Source: Mucilaginibacter sp. (GTDB taxonomy: Bacteria > Bacteroidota > Bacteroidia > Sphingobacteriales > Sphingobacteriaceae). Taken from it: a stretch of 47,569 nt of DNA. Every line of letters begins with the position of its first letter. The stretch's first letter is position 1. The stretch lies in assembly GCF_025362475.1 (NCBI RefSeq), contig NZ_JANYGH010000030.1, forward strand, positions 1-47,569, in the 5' to 3' direction. Under the pieces are notes generated by a model that did no database searches, was not told the origin of the DNA, and worked only from the letters and a program-made list of their open reading frames with translations. The position numbers were made by a program, and so were the translations under genes. Shown one piece after another: positions 7,800-15,635 of the stretch.

Positions 7800-8354
7800 A
7801 TGGAATCTATTTTGAATAAACACACAACATCCAGAGCCAAAAATTATAAACCCCTGATATGGGCTTTAACTTTAGGCATAAACGGGTTGATCATATTCGC
7901 CTTTTTTCTGCCCAATAAAGAAAATTTTAAAGGGCATGATTTTTCATTTTTACCCTTATTGAACGCGGTAATGAACGGAGCTACGTTCATCTTTCTTTTG
8001 CTGGCGCTTTTTGCTATCAGGCAAAGGAATATTCAAAGGCACCGCAATTTTATCCTCGCGGCGTTTTTGTGTACTTCGATATTTTTATTGTCTTATCTGC
8101 TCTATCATTTTACCACGCCATCCACTAAATTCGGGGGAGCTGGTATTGTAAAATACGTTTACTATCTAATATTGATCACCCATATTATATTGGCTGTAAT
8201 TACAGTTCCTTTGGCGCTGATATCAATAGGGCGGGGTTTAAATATGGAGGTAGCTTTGCATAAAAAAATCACCCGCTGGGCCATGCCCATCTGGTTGTAT
8301 GTGAGCTTAACCGGCGTAATCGTATATTTACTGATATCGCCCTATTACAAGTAA
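7800..8354 (+). CDS. DUF420 family membrane protein
   Basis: A 184-residue protein with about five transmembrane helices and the layout of the DUF420 family (YozB/CtaM type). RQRNIQRHRNFILAAF is the diagnostic first-loop motif, followed by a helix, a short loop with HFTTPSTKFGG, then THIILAVITVPLALI and the final HKKITRWAMPIWLYVSLTGVIVYLL. In Gram-positive relatives such as CtaM this protein is needed to assemble haem-copper menaquinol oxidases; the histidines at RHRNF, YHF, THI and HKK fit a haem or copper role. Here that function is inferred only. Second gene of the pair behind the palindrome at 7255-7278. Confidence 0.85.
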   Translation: MESILNKHTTSRAKNYKPLIWALTLGINGLIIFAFFLPNKENFKGHDFSFLPLLNAVMNGATFIFLLLALFAIRQRNIQRHRNFILAAFLCTSIFLLSYLLYHFTTPSTKFGGAGIVKYVYYLILITHIILAVITVPLALISIGRGLNMEVALHKKITRWAMPIWLYVSLTGVIVYLLISPYYK

Positions 8355-8415
8355 AAGAAAATGGGAGACATCGCTCAGCTTCAGGATTCTGAGGCCAATG
8401 CAAGGCCTGGATCGC

Positions 8416-9306
8416 TTAATTAAGTAATTGCTTTTTAAACAGATTTGGGCTGATGCCTACTTCCTTTTTAAATAAGCGGGAAAAATAGGAAAGGTTTTCA
8501 AAACCTAAGCCATAGGCTATCTCTGAAACGGACTTATCTTCACCCTTAAGCTTATTTTTAGCTTCAGATATTAAGTAGATGTGGATATGCTCCAGCGCGG
8601 TTTTGCCGCTTTCCTGTTTTAAAACATCAGTTAAATAGCCGGCGGATATATTAAGCCTTTCGGCCATATCTTGTACAGATGGCAAGCCTTTGGTTTCTAA
8701 TAGGCCACTTGCCACATACCTGTCTATCTCCTCGTTAAATTTAGTTACCGTTTTGCCCGAAATCTCCGCGCGGTTGATGAACTGTCTTTTGTAAAAGCGC
8801 TGGCTGTATTTCAGCATCGTATCTACATTAGCCAAGATCAATTCGCGACTGTATTCATCCTGATTGTTTTGATATTCTGTTTCAATTTTACGATAAAGAT
8901 CCCAGGTTGTTATTTCTTCACTGGGAGATAAGTGCAAGGCTTCGTTAGTTTCGTAATCAAAATAGTGATACTTTTTAATATCGTTGTGTAACGTATGCCC
9001 ATTTAAAAAATCCTCGTGAATAAACATCAGAAATCCGTCTTCATCCATTTCAAGGTTTTTCATTTCGATAACCTGCCGTGGTTTAAAAAACATCATTGAT
9101 CCAAATTGGTGGTCGTATTTGGTGCGGCCATACAGGATAACGCCCGAGATGATCTTTTTAAAGCCAATCATATAAAAGTCGCTGGTAAATTCCCGGTCGC
9201 CAATGGAGCAAGCATGGTTACATTGGTATATACTAAATAGCGGATGTTCCGGTGGCGGAAAGCCGTTATCTTTATGCAATTCAATTAAACTTTTATAGTG
9301 CTTCAT
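8416..9306 (-). CDS. AraC-family transcriptional regulator
   Basis: A 296-residue soluble regulator. The first 170 residues form a cupin-like effector domain, and the C-terminal 100 residues carry two HTH units: LPSVQDMAERLNISAGYLTDVLKQESGK (about 205-232) and KSVSEIAYGLGFENLSYFSRLFKKEVGISP (about 258-287), with the family signature GFENLSYFSRLFKK. It lies just downstream of, and on the same strand as, a short-chain dehydrogenase gene, a frequent pairing in Bacteroidota in which the AraC protein often controls the dehydrogenase. A 12-bp hairpin separates the two genes. Confidence 0.92.
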   Translation of the reverse strand: MKHYKSLIELHKDNGFPPPEHPLFSIYQCNHACSIGDREFTSDFYMIGFKKIISGVILYGRTKYDHQFGSMMFFKPRQVIEMKNLEMDEDGFLMFIHEDFLNGHTLHNDIKKYHYFDYETNEALHLSPSEEITTWDLYRKIETEYQNNQDEYSRELILANVDTMLKYSQRFYKRQFINRAEISGKTVTKFNEEIDRYVASGLLETKGLPSVQDMAERLNISAGYLTDVLKQESGKTALEHIHIYLISEAKNKLKGEDKSVSEIAYGLGFENLSYFSRLFKKEVGISPNLFKKQLLN

Positions 9307-9322
9307 CTTCGGTAATACTAAT

Positions 9323-9363
9323 AAACCACAATCTACGCAATAACGCTGGGCAGATTGTGGTTT
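9323..9363. terminator. hairpin between the dehydrogenase and AraC genes
   Basis: Perfect 12-bp inverted repeat (9323-9334 with 9352-9363) around a 17-base loop. On the minus strand it follows the dehydrogenase stop but is not followed by a proper T run, so it may be a weak terminator or a protein-binding site ahead of the AraC gene. Confidence 0.45.
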
Positions 9364-9381
9364 AAGATTTTAAATGATTTA

Positions 9382-10200
9382 TTAATGACCGTGAGCCTCA
9401 GCAGATACGTCTTTCCATTCTTCAAATTCTGCCAGTCGTGCTGCATAAACCTGCTTAACCGCAGGATAGGCAACTTTACCCAATAGAAAATGCAGTGGTG
9501 GGTTTGCACTGTCAATTAATGCCAGCACAGCCTTAGCGGTTGTTTCTGGTTTACCCCAGCTATCTGGAGTGGCGGCATCAAAAAACGCTTTTTTAACCGG
9601 TGCATACGCTTCGTTGGCCTCTGTTTGGAAAGCGGAAGCACCTGCCCAATCCGTTGAGAAACCATTTGGTTCAATTAAACTCACGTTTATGCCGAAACTT
9701 TTTACTTCGGTAGCAAGCGTTTCGCTTAAACCATTAACCGCATATTTCGATGCATTATATAAACCCAATACCGGTAAACTTACCAGTCCCAAAAAGCTGG
9801 ATACCTGAATAATGTGCCCACCTTTTTGTTCCCGCATGATTGGAACAATAGCCTGGGTTACCCAAAGCAACCCAAAAAAGTTGGTTTCCATTTGGGCGCG
9901 GGCTTGTTCTTGACTTGTTTCCTCAATAGCACCAAATAAGCCAAAACCTGCATTATTTATCAATACATCAATGCGGCCGAAGTGTTGCTTTACTTTGTTT
10001 ACCGCAGCAAAACAAGCGTCGCGGTTATTTACATCTAGTTGAATAGGAAGCACTGCGTCGCCATAAGCCTGCACCAGGTCATTTAAATCTTCAGTATTCC
10101 TGGCAGTTGCAGCAACCTTATCGCCGCGTTCTAAAAGGGCTTTAGCCCAAATTTTACCAAAGCCACGTGAGGCGCCGGTTATTAAAATTATTTTTGACAT
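9382..10200 (-). CDS. short-chain dehydrogenase/reductase (SDR)
   Basis: A 272-residue classical SDR. The Rossmann nucleotide site TGASRGFGK is at about 8-16, followed by ATARN, which favours NADP(H). The NNAGFG motif is at about 85-90, a catalytic Ser in IIQVSSFLG at about 137-138, and the YNASK catalytic Tyr/Lys pair at about 150-154. The long C-terminal region and the FSTDWAGAS segment resemble the broad oxidoreductase group often annotated only as SDR family; the substrate is unknown. A longer frame to 10266 exists, but the ATG at 10200 matches the usual start MSKIILITGAS and sits about 20 bases after a predicted transcription start. Confidence 0.92.
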   Translation of the reverse strand: MSKIILITGASRGFGKIWAKALLERGDKVAATARNTEDLNDLVQAYGDAVLPIQLDVNNRDACFAAVNKVKQHFGRIDVLINNAGFGLFGAIEETSQEQARAQMETNFFGLLWVTQAIVPIMREQKGGHIIQVSSFLGLVSLPVLGLYNASKYAVNGLSETLATEVKSFGINVSLIEPNGFSTDWAGASAFQTEANEAYAPVKKAFFDAATPDSWGKPETTAKAVLALIDSANPPLHFLLGKVAYPAVKQVYAARLAEFEEWKDVSAEAHGH

Positions 10201-10205
10201 CTTTT

Positions 10206-10232
10206 CTTTGTTAATTGTTGATAACAAAGGTA
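10206..10232 (-). promoter_or_regulatory. dehydrogenase promoter with overlapping inverted repeat
   Basis: On the minus strand TACCTTTG (10232-10225) matches the -7 consensus; no good -33 is present. The inverted repeat CTTTGTTA-N8-TAACAAAG (10206-10229) covers the -7 element and the predicted start of transcription, so it could be an operator. Confidence 0.5.
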
Positions 10233-10468
10233 TTGGCATCATCCTACTATGATTTATACAAAACAAGGAAGGATTAGCACATTTCCAAGATGGCTTGAAT
10301 CATTTCAACAGAACGAAGTTCTTCAACATATTATGTGACGACACAGAATATAATGCAATAAAAAGCAAAAACCTTTCGATGCGATATGATTTCCATTTTA
10401 ATATGGAGATTTCACTTTTTTGACTAATACGGGGCTATATCAATAACTTTCAGTTTCTTGATATTTAC

Positions 10469-11059
10469 TTAGGCTGTTGCGGTACTGCGATTAACTGTCT
10501 TAGACAAACGAAATGCAGCAAGCAAGTAATAAAAGGCGCCAAATGCGGCATACCCACCCAGACTGGTAATTCCCTTTGTAGGGTCGTGTGCCAGTAGGAT
10601 AAAAGAAGTGCCGCCGATTATGGACTGGCCACCGCTGATGATCATTGGCCATTGCCCGCCTAAAAATTTTCTGCGGCGCAATCCTAAGATCAGTTGGATC
10701 AATCCTGTTCCAATTGCCCAGGCACCGAAAACTATCAACGCTTCAGGAACGCCTTTCTGCAAAGCGATACCTACAGTTACAGTAGTGATGCCACTGATTA
10801 CAGCATTTACATATTGTGGTGTTTTAGACGGGCTGGTGTGATTAGCGCGGATATCGAGGAATGTGCCCACTACATCCCAGGCCGGATAAATAATGAGTAA
10901 AACGCTGGCAATCCCCATAGATGTTTTTGCAAAAAGGGCGATAAGCACCACCCAGACTACCGAAAAGGCAGCACGGGTGAAATAAAGCTTGCGTAAAGAT
11001 CTGGCAGTTTCAACGGCCTGCTCGCCAACTACTGCATTAGATTGAGAATTTGATGTCAT
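10469..11059 (-). CDS. DUF308/HdeD-like membrane protein
   Basis: A 196-residue protein with about six hydrophobic helices in the spaced-pair pattern of DUF308 (HdeD-like) proteins: RAAFSVVWVVLIALFA, then SMGIASVLLIIYPAWDVVGTF, a loop, then three or four more helices ending in the GAFYYLLAAFRLSK segment. No catalytic residues are evident. HdeD relatives are linked to acid or envelope stress, but no function can be assigned here. Its promoter carries a palindrome at the position expected for an activator, mirrored at the divergent Crp/Fnr regulator gene, which suggests shared control. Confidence 0.75.
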   Translation of the reverse strand: MTSNSQSNAVVGEQAVETARSLRKLYFTRAAFSVVWVVLIALFAKTSMGIASVLLIIYPAWDVVGTFLDIRANHTSPSKTPQYVNAVISGITTVTVGIALQKGVPEALIVFGAWAIGTGLIQLILGLRRRKFLGGQWPMIISGGQSIIGGTSFILLAHDPTKGITSLGGYAAFGAFYYLLAAFRLSKTVNRSTATA

Positions 11060-11087
11060 AATTAAAATTTTAAATGTTTTGTTATTT

Positions 11088-11133
11088 CAAAGTTCTCCAG
11101 TATTACCTGACACATTTTTCACTTAAGTTAAAA
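11088..11133 (-). promoter_or_regulatory. activator-type promoter of the DUF308 gene
   Basis: On the minus strand GAACTTTG (11095-11088) differs from TAnnTTTG by one base, and there is no -33 element. In its place TTTTCACTTAAGTTAAAA (11116-11133) is an imperfect palindrome centred 36.5 bases from the last base of the -7 element, about -41 from the predicted transcription start. This is the classical class II activator position. Confidence 0.6.
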
Positions 11134-11179
11134 TGCTGATAAACATTACCGTACAATTACAGTTTTACTGTGGTGGTAA

Positions 11180-11226
11180 ATTTTCACTTAAGTGAAAATG
11201 CTTATGTTATATTCAGATTATATTTG
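11180..11226 (+). promoter_or_regulatory. activator-type promoter of the Crp/Fnr-like gene
   Basis: The perfect 20-bp palindrome ATTTTCACTTAAGTGAAAAT (11180-11199) is centred 36.5 bases before the end of TATATTTG (11219-11226), a perfect -7 element without a -33 partner. The spacing is the same as at the divergent DUF308 promoter, and the two palindromes are 65 bp apart centre to centre. Confidence 0.7.
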
Positions 11227-11254
11227 AGGGATTGTTTAGCGCCGCTAACTATTT

Positions 11255-11866
11255 ATGTATGATCAAATGACCGATAGAAACGATATCGTCTTTCAGCATC
11301 TGAGGGATTTTGCCTCGTTGAACGATAAAGACATTAGCGATAGCCAGCCATTTTGGAAAGCGCGGAAAATAAATAAAGGGGACTTTTTCAACATGCAGAG
11401 TATGGTTTGCAATGACCTTGGATTGATAGTTAAAGGCATATTCCGGATTTAATACCGTGACCCTAATACAAAAGAAGATAAGAACATATTTTTTTTCTCG
11501 GAAAATCAATTTGTCGTTTCTTTCAGAAGCTTCGTATCACGCAACCCCTGTTGGTATTTTATTGAAGCGATGGAAGATTCGGAAATTTTTTTCATTTCCT
11601 ATAAGGACCTTAACAGCCTTTATGAAACGCACCCTAACTGGGGGAAATTCGGCAGGTTGCTGGCCGAATTATTCTTTAATATTGCGCAAACGCGCACAGA
11701 AGAATTTATTTTTTTCTCTCATGAACAACGCTATATCAGGTTGTTGGAAGAACATCCGGATATTGTTGAGCGTATCCCGGCTTATCACATCTCGTCTTAC
11801 CTCGGCATCACAAACCCTTCACTGAGTAGGATCAGGAAGCGTATTGAAAATAAAAAGGCTGAATAA
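11255..11866 (+). pseudogene. Crp/Fnr-family regulator interrupted by one stop codon
   Basis: A continuous 203-codon frame encodes a Crp/Fnr regulator except for a single TAA at 11450-11452. Before it, residues 1-65 form the start of the cyclic-nucleotide-binding-like domain (...GLIVKGIFRI). After it, in the same frame, come YRDPNTKEDKNIFFFSENQF, a partial core, and a C-terminal HTH (RIPAYHISSYLGITNPSLSRIRKRI). Relatives have a tyrosine at the stop (FRxYY), so one base change (TAT or TAC to TAA) explains it. Nothing else is damaged, which points to recent loss, a sequencing error or, less likely, read-through. An internal ATG at 11570 could yield only a truncated protein. The binding sites that may be its targets remain intact upstream. 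Confidence 0.85.
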
Positions 11867-11909
11867 GATATATTACGAATAATGTTAGCGCTCGTATTTA
11901 ACAAATAAA

Positions 11910-13178
11910 TCAATCCTCAAACAGGTAACCACTGTATGCTAAACCTTTGGCCACACTTTTGAAGTTATCTCCCGAATTTAGGTTAACATGAGGAAATCTG
12001 TTTTTAAAGAGCTTTTGAATGCTGCCCACCATGGAAGTACCGCCAGTTAAAAAAAGGCTATCTATATTTTGGGGCTCGATACCATTTTGAAGCATAAACT
12101 CGTCCAGGTAGTTTGCAATTCTATCCACATCTTTAGCAATAATCTCTTCATAATCCGGCAAGGGTATTTCCTCATTAATTTCGATGTCCATTTTCTGATA
12201 GCTAAACATCGCCGTATTTGCATTGGTAAGCGTGATCTTTGTTTTTTCGATGGATTGAAATACCGAATAGCCCAAATTATTGTCGATAAGCGTGATTAGA
12301 TTTTTAAACTGCGGGTCATTGCCAGAAAAATAATAGTAATCTTCCATGTCTTTTTTAATGCGCAGACCATTAAAAAAATTCATTTGTTCCCAGGAACAAA
12401 TGTTGGCGAAAAGTGATTTTGGCACAGTTAATACCTTACCAGGAGTGGCTTCATATTGGGTGTTTTTGCCGAAGTATGGCGTACCTTTCTCCCACATAAA
12501 AGCAGAATCGAAGCTATCTCCACCTATATAAATCCCACCATTGGCCATCATGTCTTTCTTCCTGTCTTTGCTTCCAACTTTTTCAGGGTCAAGCACTAAA
12601 TAAGTAAAATCTGTGGTGCCTCCGCCCAGATCGGCCACCAATACATTTTCCTTTTTTACCAAACTTTTTTCATAAGCGAAGGCGGCTCCGATAGGCTCAA
12701 ATTGAAAACGGACTTCCTCAAAACCGGCTATTTCTGCTGCTTTATTTAGTCGCTTCTGCGCTAACGTATCTTTTTGCACGTCGTGGTCGTCAAAAAAAAC
12801 AGGCCTGCCAATTACTGCTTTTCGGCAGTCTTGCCCGGTCAATTGATCTGCACGTTCTTTCAGCTCCTTTAAAATGATAGCCACAAGATCTGAAGCACTA
12901 TACCTCTTATTGTGAATACGGGTTTCTGTGAAACTGCTCCTTGATAATATTTGTTTAATAGACTTGATAAAGCGCCCTTTCATGCCATCATTAAGATAGG
13001 CTGTGATGGCCTCTTCGCCTACAACATAGTTTTTAGCATTTGCTGCACTGAACTGATGATAGAAATAAATGAGCGAAGGAATAATAATGGTGCTATGTAT
13101 TTCTTTCGTTTCTTCATCGTAAATAGCCAACGCCGAGTTGGTTGTTCCAAAATCAATTCCGTATAAAAACTTCTTCAT
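11910..13178 (-). CDS. Hsp70-family ATPase without substrate-binding domain
   Basis: A 422-residue protein consisting only of the actin-like ATPase fold of Hsp70, as in the YegD group. The phosphate-1 motif GIDFGTTNSALAIYD is at about 6-20, the phosphate-2 motif VADLGGGTTDFTYLVL at about 190-205, and the adenosine motif LFLTGGTSMVGSIQKLF near the C-terminus (about 375-391). The usual DnaK substrate-binding and lid domains are absent, so it is unlikely to be a general chaperone; its partner is unknown. The ATG at 13178 begins right before the phosphate-1 motif, whereas a longer frame to 13217 adds hydrophobic residues unlike the family. TATTTTTG at 13222-13215 fits a -7 element. Confidence 0.9.
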   Translation of the reverse strand: MKKFLYGIDFGTTNSALAIYDEETKEIHSTIIIPSLIYFYHQFSAANAKNYVVGEEAITAYLNDGMKGRFIKSIKQILSRSSFTETRIHNKRYSASDLVAIILKELKERADQLTGQDCRKAVIGRPVFFDDHDVQKDTLAQKRLNKAAEIAGFEEVRFQFEPIGAAFAYEKSLVKKENVLVADLGGGTTDFTYLVLDPEKVGSKDRKKDMMANGGIYIGGDSFDSAFMWEKGTPYFGKNTQYEATPGKVLTVPKSLFANICSWEQMNFFNGLRIKKDMEDYYYFSGNDPQFKNLITLIDNNLGYSVFQSIEKTKITLTNANTAMFSYQKMDIEINEEIPLPDYEEIIAKDVDRIANYLDEFMLQNGIEPQNIDSLFLTGGTSMVGSIQKLFKNRFPHVNLNSGDNFKSVAKGLAYSGYLFED

Positions 13179-13214
13179 ACCAAGGGGATAAAACAATAGA
13201 AATTTGAAGGGCGG

Positions 13215-13222
13215 CAAAAATA
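13215..13222 (-). promoter_or_regulatory. -7 element of the Hsp70-like gene
   Basis: TATTTTTG on the minus strand matches TAnnTTTG, 36 bases before the ATG at 13178. No -33 TTTG is present at the right distance. Confidence 0.4.
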
Positions 13223-13379
13223 TTAAAAAATAGCTTACCTAAGGAAATAGATATTTAATTTTTGAGGAAACTCAACTATGCAATTATTTGTGAACATTAA
13301 CCTATTAAAATTTAATAAGCACTTCAGGGGGCAAAATGAAGCATGTCCCTGACTGCAGGAATAAATTGGCGCAATTTGT

Positions 13380-13387
13380 TAGATTTG
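13380..13387 (+). promoter_or_regulatory. -7 element of the Crp/Fnr gene
   Basis: TAGATTTG matches TAnnTTTG and ends 7 bases before the ATG at 13395, so the transcript would be nearly leaderless. No -33 TTTG lies at the normal distance. Confidence 0.45.
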
Positions 13388-13394
13388 TTATAAT

Positions 13395-13976
13395 ATGTTC
13401 AAGGTTTTTGAAGAATACCTACGTCAGAAAATTCAAATTTCAGATGAGGATCTGGAATTGATCCGTGCCGCCAGTATCGAGAGAAAACTGCGCAAATGGC
13501 AGTCAATTTTGCACGAAGGAGAAATATGGCGTATCAACTGTTTTATAGCGAGCGGATGTTTCCGGCTTTATCGGTTTGGAGAAGATGGAACAGACCATAC
13601 CTTGAGGTTCGGGGTAGATAACTGGTGGATCAGCGACCAGGAAAGCTATAATAACGAAAAGCCATCTGAGTATAATATTGAAGCATTAGCAGGCAGTACC
13701 GTTATTATATGGGATAAAGAAAAATGGGAAGCCTTAATGTCGGCTATTCCGGCGCTGAAGTTATTTACCGAACAGCTTTTGGCAAGAGGATATGAAGCAA
13801 GTCAACGCAGGATTTTTTCATTGATCAGCTATTCTGCCGAAGAAAAATATACCGAGTTTCAAAAAACCTATCCCAGTGTATTTAACCGCGTTCCTTTGCA
13901 TATGGTAGCCTCGTACCTTGGTATTTCCAGAGAAACGTTAAGCAGGATAAGGAAAGAGTTTACCAAGCATAAATAA
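13395..13976 (+). CDS. Crp/Fnr-family transcriptional regulator
   Basis: A 193-residue regulator of the Crp/Fnr superfamily. The N-terminal cupin-like sensor domain runs to about 120 (GEIWRINCFIASGCFRLYRFGEDGTDHTLRFG is its jelly-roll core), followed by a dimer helix and a C-terminal HTH (VFNRVPLHMVASYLGISRETLSRIRKEF, about 162-189). It lacks the Cys cluster of Fnr and the full cAMP-binding signature, so its signal is unknown; many Bacteroidota carry such short members. It is the intact relative of the broken regulator at 11255. A strong hairpin follows directly, shared with the convergent amidase gene. Confidence 0.92.
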   Translation: MFKVFEEYLRQKIQISDEDLELIRAASIERKLRKWQSILHEGEIWRINCFIASGCFRLYRFGEDGTDHTLRFGVDNWWISDQESYNNEKPSEYNIEALAGSTVIIWDKEKWEALMSAIPALKLFTEQLLARGYEASQRRIFSLISYSAEEKYTEFQKTYPSVFNRVPLHMVASYLGISRETLSRIRKEFTKHK

Positions 13977-14010
13977 AAAGAACCTTTTGGAGGCATCCAA
14001 AAGGTTCTTT
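13977..14010. terminator. bidirectional terminator
   Basis: Perfect 15-bp stem (13977-13991 with 13996-14010), loop GGCA. It lies between the convergent Crp/Fnr and amidase genes. The minus-strand product is followed by TTTTATTTAT, making it the better terminator for the amidase. Confidence 0.85.
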
Positions 14011-14031
14011 GATACAAATCAATTTTTTATA

Positions 14032-15462
14032 TTAAGCAATAGGGTGTGTGCCATAAGCATCACTACCTGTCTGTATCTTTTCGCCAAGTTCAAGAATCGT
14101 TGCTTCATCAAACCACCGGGCAACAAGCTGAATGTTGATTGGCAATTTTTCTGAACTTAAGGTTACGGGCACTGAAAGTGCAGGCAGCCCGGTAGCGTTG
14201 AAAGGCGCTGTTGCGGCCATCACATGGTATGCTGAAACAGTTTTTCCATCTACAACATATTCCTGCAAGCCATGCGGGGTAGCAGTCATGGGGTTAACGG
14301 GGCATAGTAATATATCATACTGCACAAAGTAATTTGCAAAATGGCTTTTTAGCTCTTCTATCTTCGCTTCGGCTTTAACATAGTCGGTTGCTGAAAGCAG
14401 GGGGTAATCCATGGTAGCCTTACCAATAAAATGCAGCTCAGATTCACGGCCTTTGGTGAACTGTTCCATATACGGTACCAGCTCGCCATAAATTAAATTA
14501 AAGTAGGGGGTAAGCCAGTCAGTGTTTTCCATAAAAGGCAGGCGTACTTCCTCTACATCGCAACCGGCATCTTTAAGCAGTTTTGCAGTTGCTTTAATGG
14601 CCGCTGTAATCTCGGGATCAACCGGTCCGAAAGCGGTATCCGATACCCATCCCACACGGATCTTTTGACCCGGGATCCTGAAACTGGCGGGTGCGGCATC
14701 TTTTGCAAAAATACTATACCCGTCAATTCCATCCGCTCCGTTAATGATTGAATAACCCAGGGCAACATCTTTAACGGTACGGGCCATTGCGCCAATATGC
14801 CAAAATCTGCTTAACGCCGTTGGGAAGTGACCGGTATAAGGTACCCGGCCGTGGGTTGCTTTTAATGCGGCAATACCTGTAAAAGCAGCCGGGCCGCGAA
14901 CAGATATAGCCACATCGCTGCCCAATCCAATAGGGGAAAGGCCTGCTGCGATCACGGCAGATTCACCACCGCTTGATCCACCCGGCGTACGATCAGGGTT
15001 CCATGGGTTAAGAGAGCGGCCGGTAACCAGGTTATCAGATTCCCAGTGAGCCGAAAATTCAGGGAGATTGGTTTTCATTAAAGGAATCGCCCCGGCGTTT
15101 TTCATGCGGGTAACCACGGTAGCATCTTTTTCGGGAATAAAACCTTCAAATATCTTTGAGCCACGGCTGGTTGGTATACCGGCGGTATCAATAGCGTCTT
15201 TGATTGAAAATGGCACACCGTGAAGCGGGCCTAATTCGTCGCCGTTGCTTACTGCTTTATCTGCAATAGCGGCTGCTTTGAGTGCTTGTTCGCCCATTAG
15301 GGTAACAACACCGTTTATCCTGGGGTTAATTTCTGCAACACGGTCAAGGTGGGCCTGCACAACTTCTACCGAAGATATTTGCTTTGTGCGGATCAATTTG
15401 GCCAATGTGCCGGCCTCCTGGTAATAGATGGGGTCTGTTTTACTGTTCAATGAAGTTTTCAT
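14032..15462 (-). CDS. amidase-signature family hydrolase
   Basis: A 476-residue amidase of the usual length. The Ser-cisSer-Lys triad can be placed: catalytic Lys in PFSIKDAIDTAG (about 86-97), the cis-Ser in the glycine-rich GGSSGGESAV loop (about 161-170), and the nucleophile Ser in GSDVAISVRGPAAF (about 181-194). The consensus there is GSDxGGSxR, so the two glycines before the serine are replaced by AI, which may alter the oxyanion pocket. No signal peptide, so it is probably cytoplasmic. The family hydrolyses many amides and the substrate cannot be told from sequence. The gene stands alone, with a strong terminator downstream. Confidence 0.92.
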   Translation of the reverse strand: MKTSLNSKTDPIYYQEAGTLAKLIRTKQISSVEVVQAHLDRVAEINPRINGVVTLMGEQALKAAAIADKAVSNGDELGPLHGVPFSIKDAIDTAGIPTSRGSKIFEGFIPEKDATVVTRMKNAGAIPLMKTNLPEFSAHWESDNLVTGRSLNPWNPDRTPGGSSGGESAVIAAGLSPIGLGSDVAISVRGPAAFTGIAALKATHGRVPYTGHFPTALSRFWHIGAMARTVKDVALGYSIINGADGIDGYSIFAKDAAPASFRIPGQKIRVGWVSDTAFGPVDPEITAAIKATAKLLKDAGCDVEEVRLPFMENTDWLTPYFNLIYGELVPYMEQFTKGRESELHFIGKATMDYPLLSATDYVKAEAKIEELKSHFANYFVQYDILLCPVNPMTATPHGLQEYVVDGKTVSAYHVMAATAPFNATGLPALSVPVTLSSEKLPINIQLVARWFDEATILELGEKIQTGSDAYGTHPIA

Positions 15463-15635
15463 ATACTTTGTTTTTTTTGTTCAAAATCTCAGCACTTATC
15501 TATCAAAGTGCCTGAACAAAAGTGGGTACTAATGGGTACCTAAAACGAAGCTATATGACACAATTTGACGTTGACATTTATCACGGTTTTTTGATTGACG
15601 CATATCTCAAAGTTTTCATTAAAGCAGCAGTTGGG

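Noticed and set aside
11457..11825. Separate gene in the +1 frame of the Crp/Fnr region
   Set aside because: The true frame continues past the TAA at 11450 and carries the HTH; this frame is out of register.
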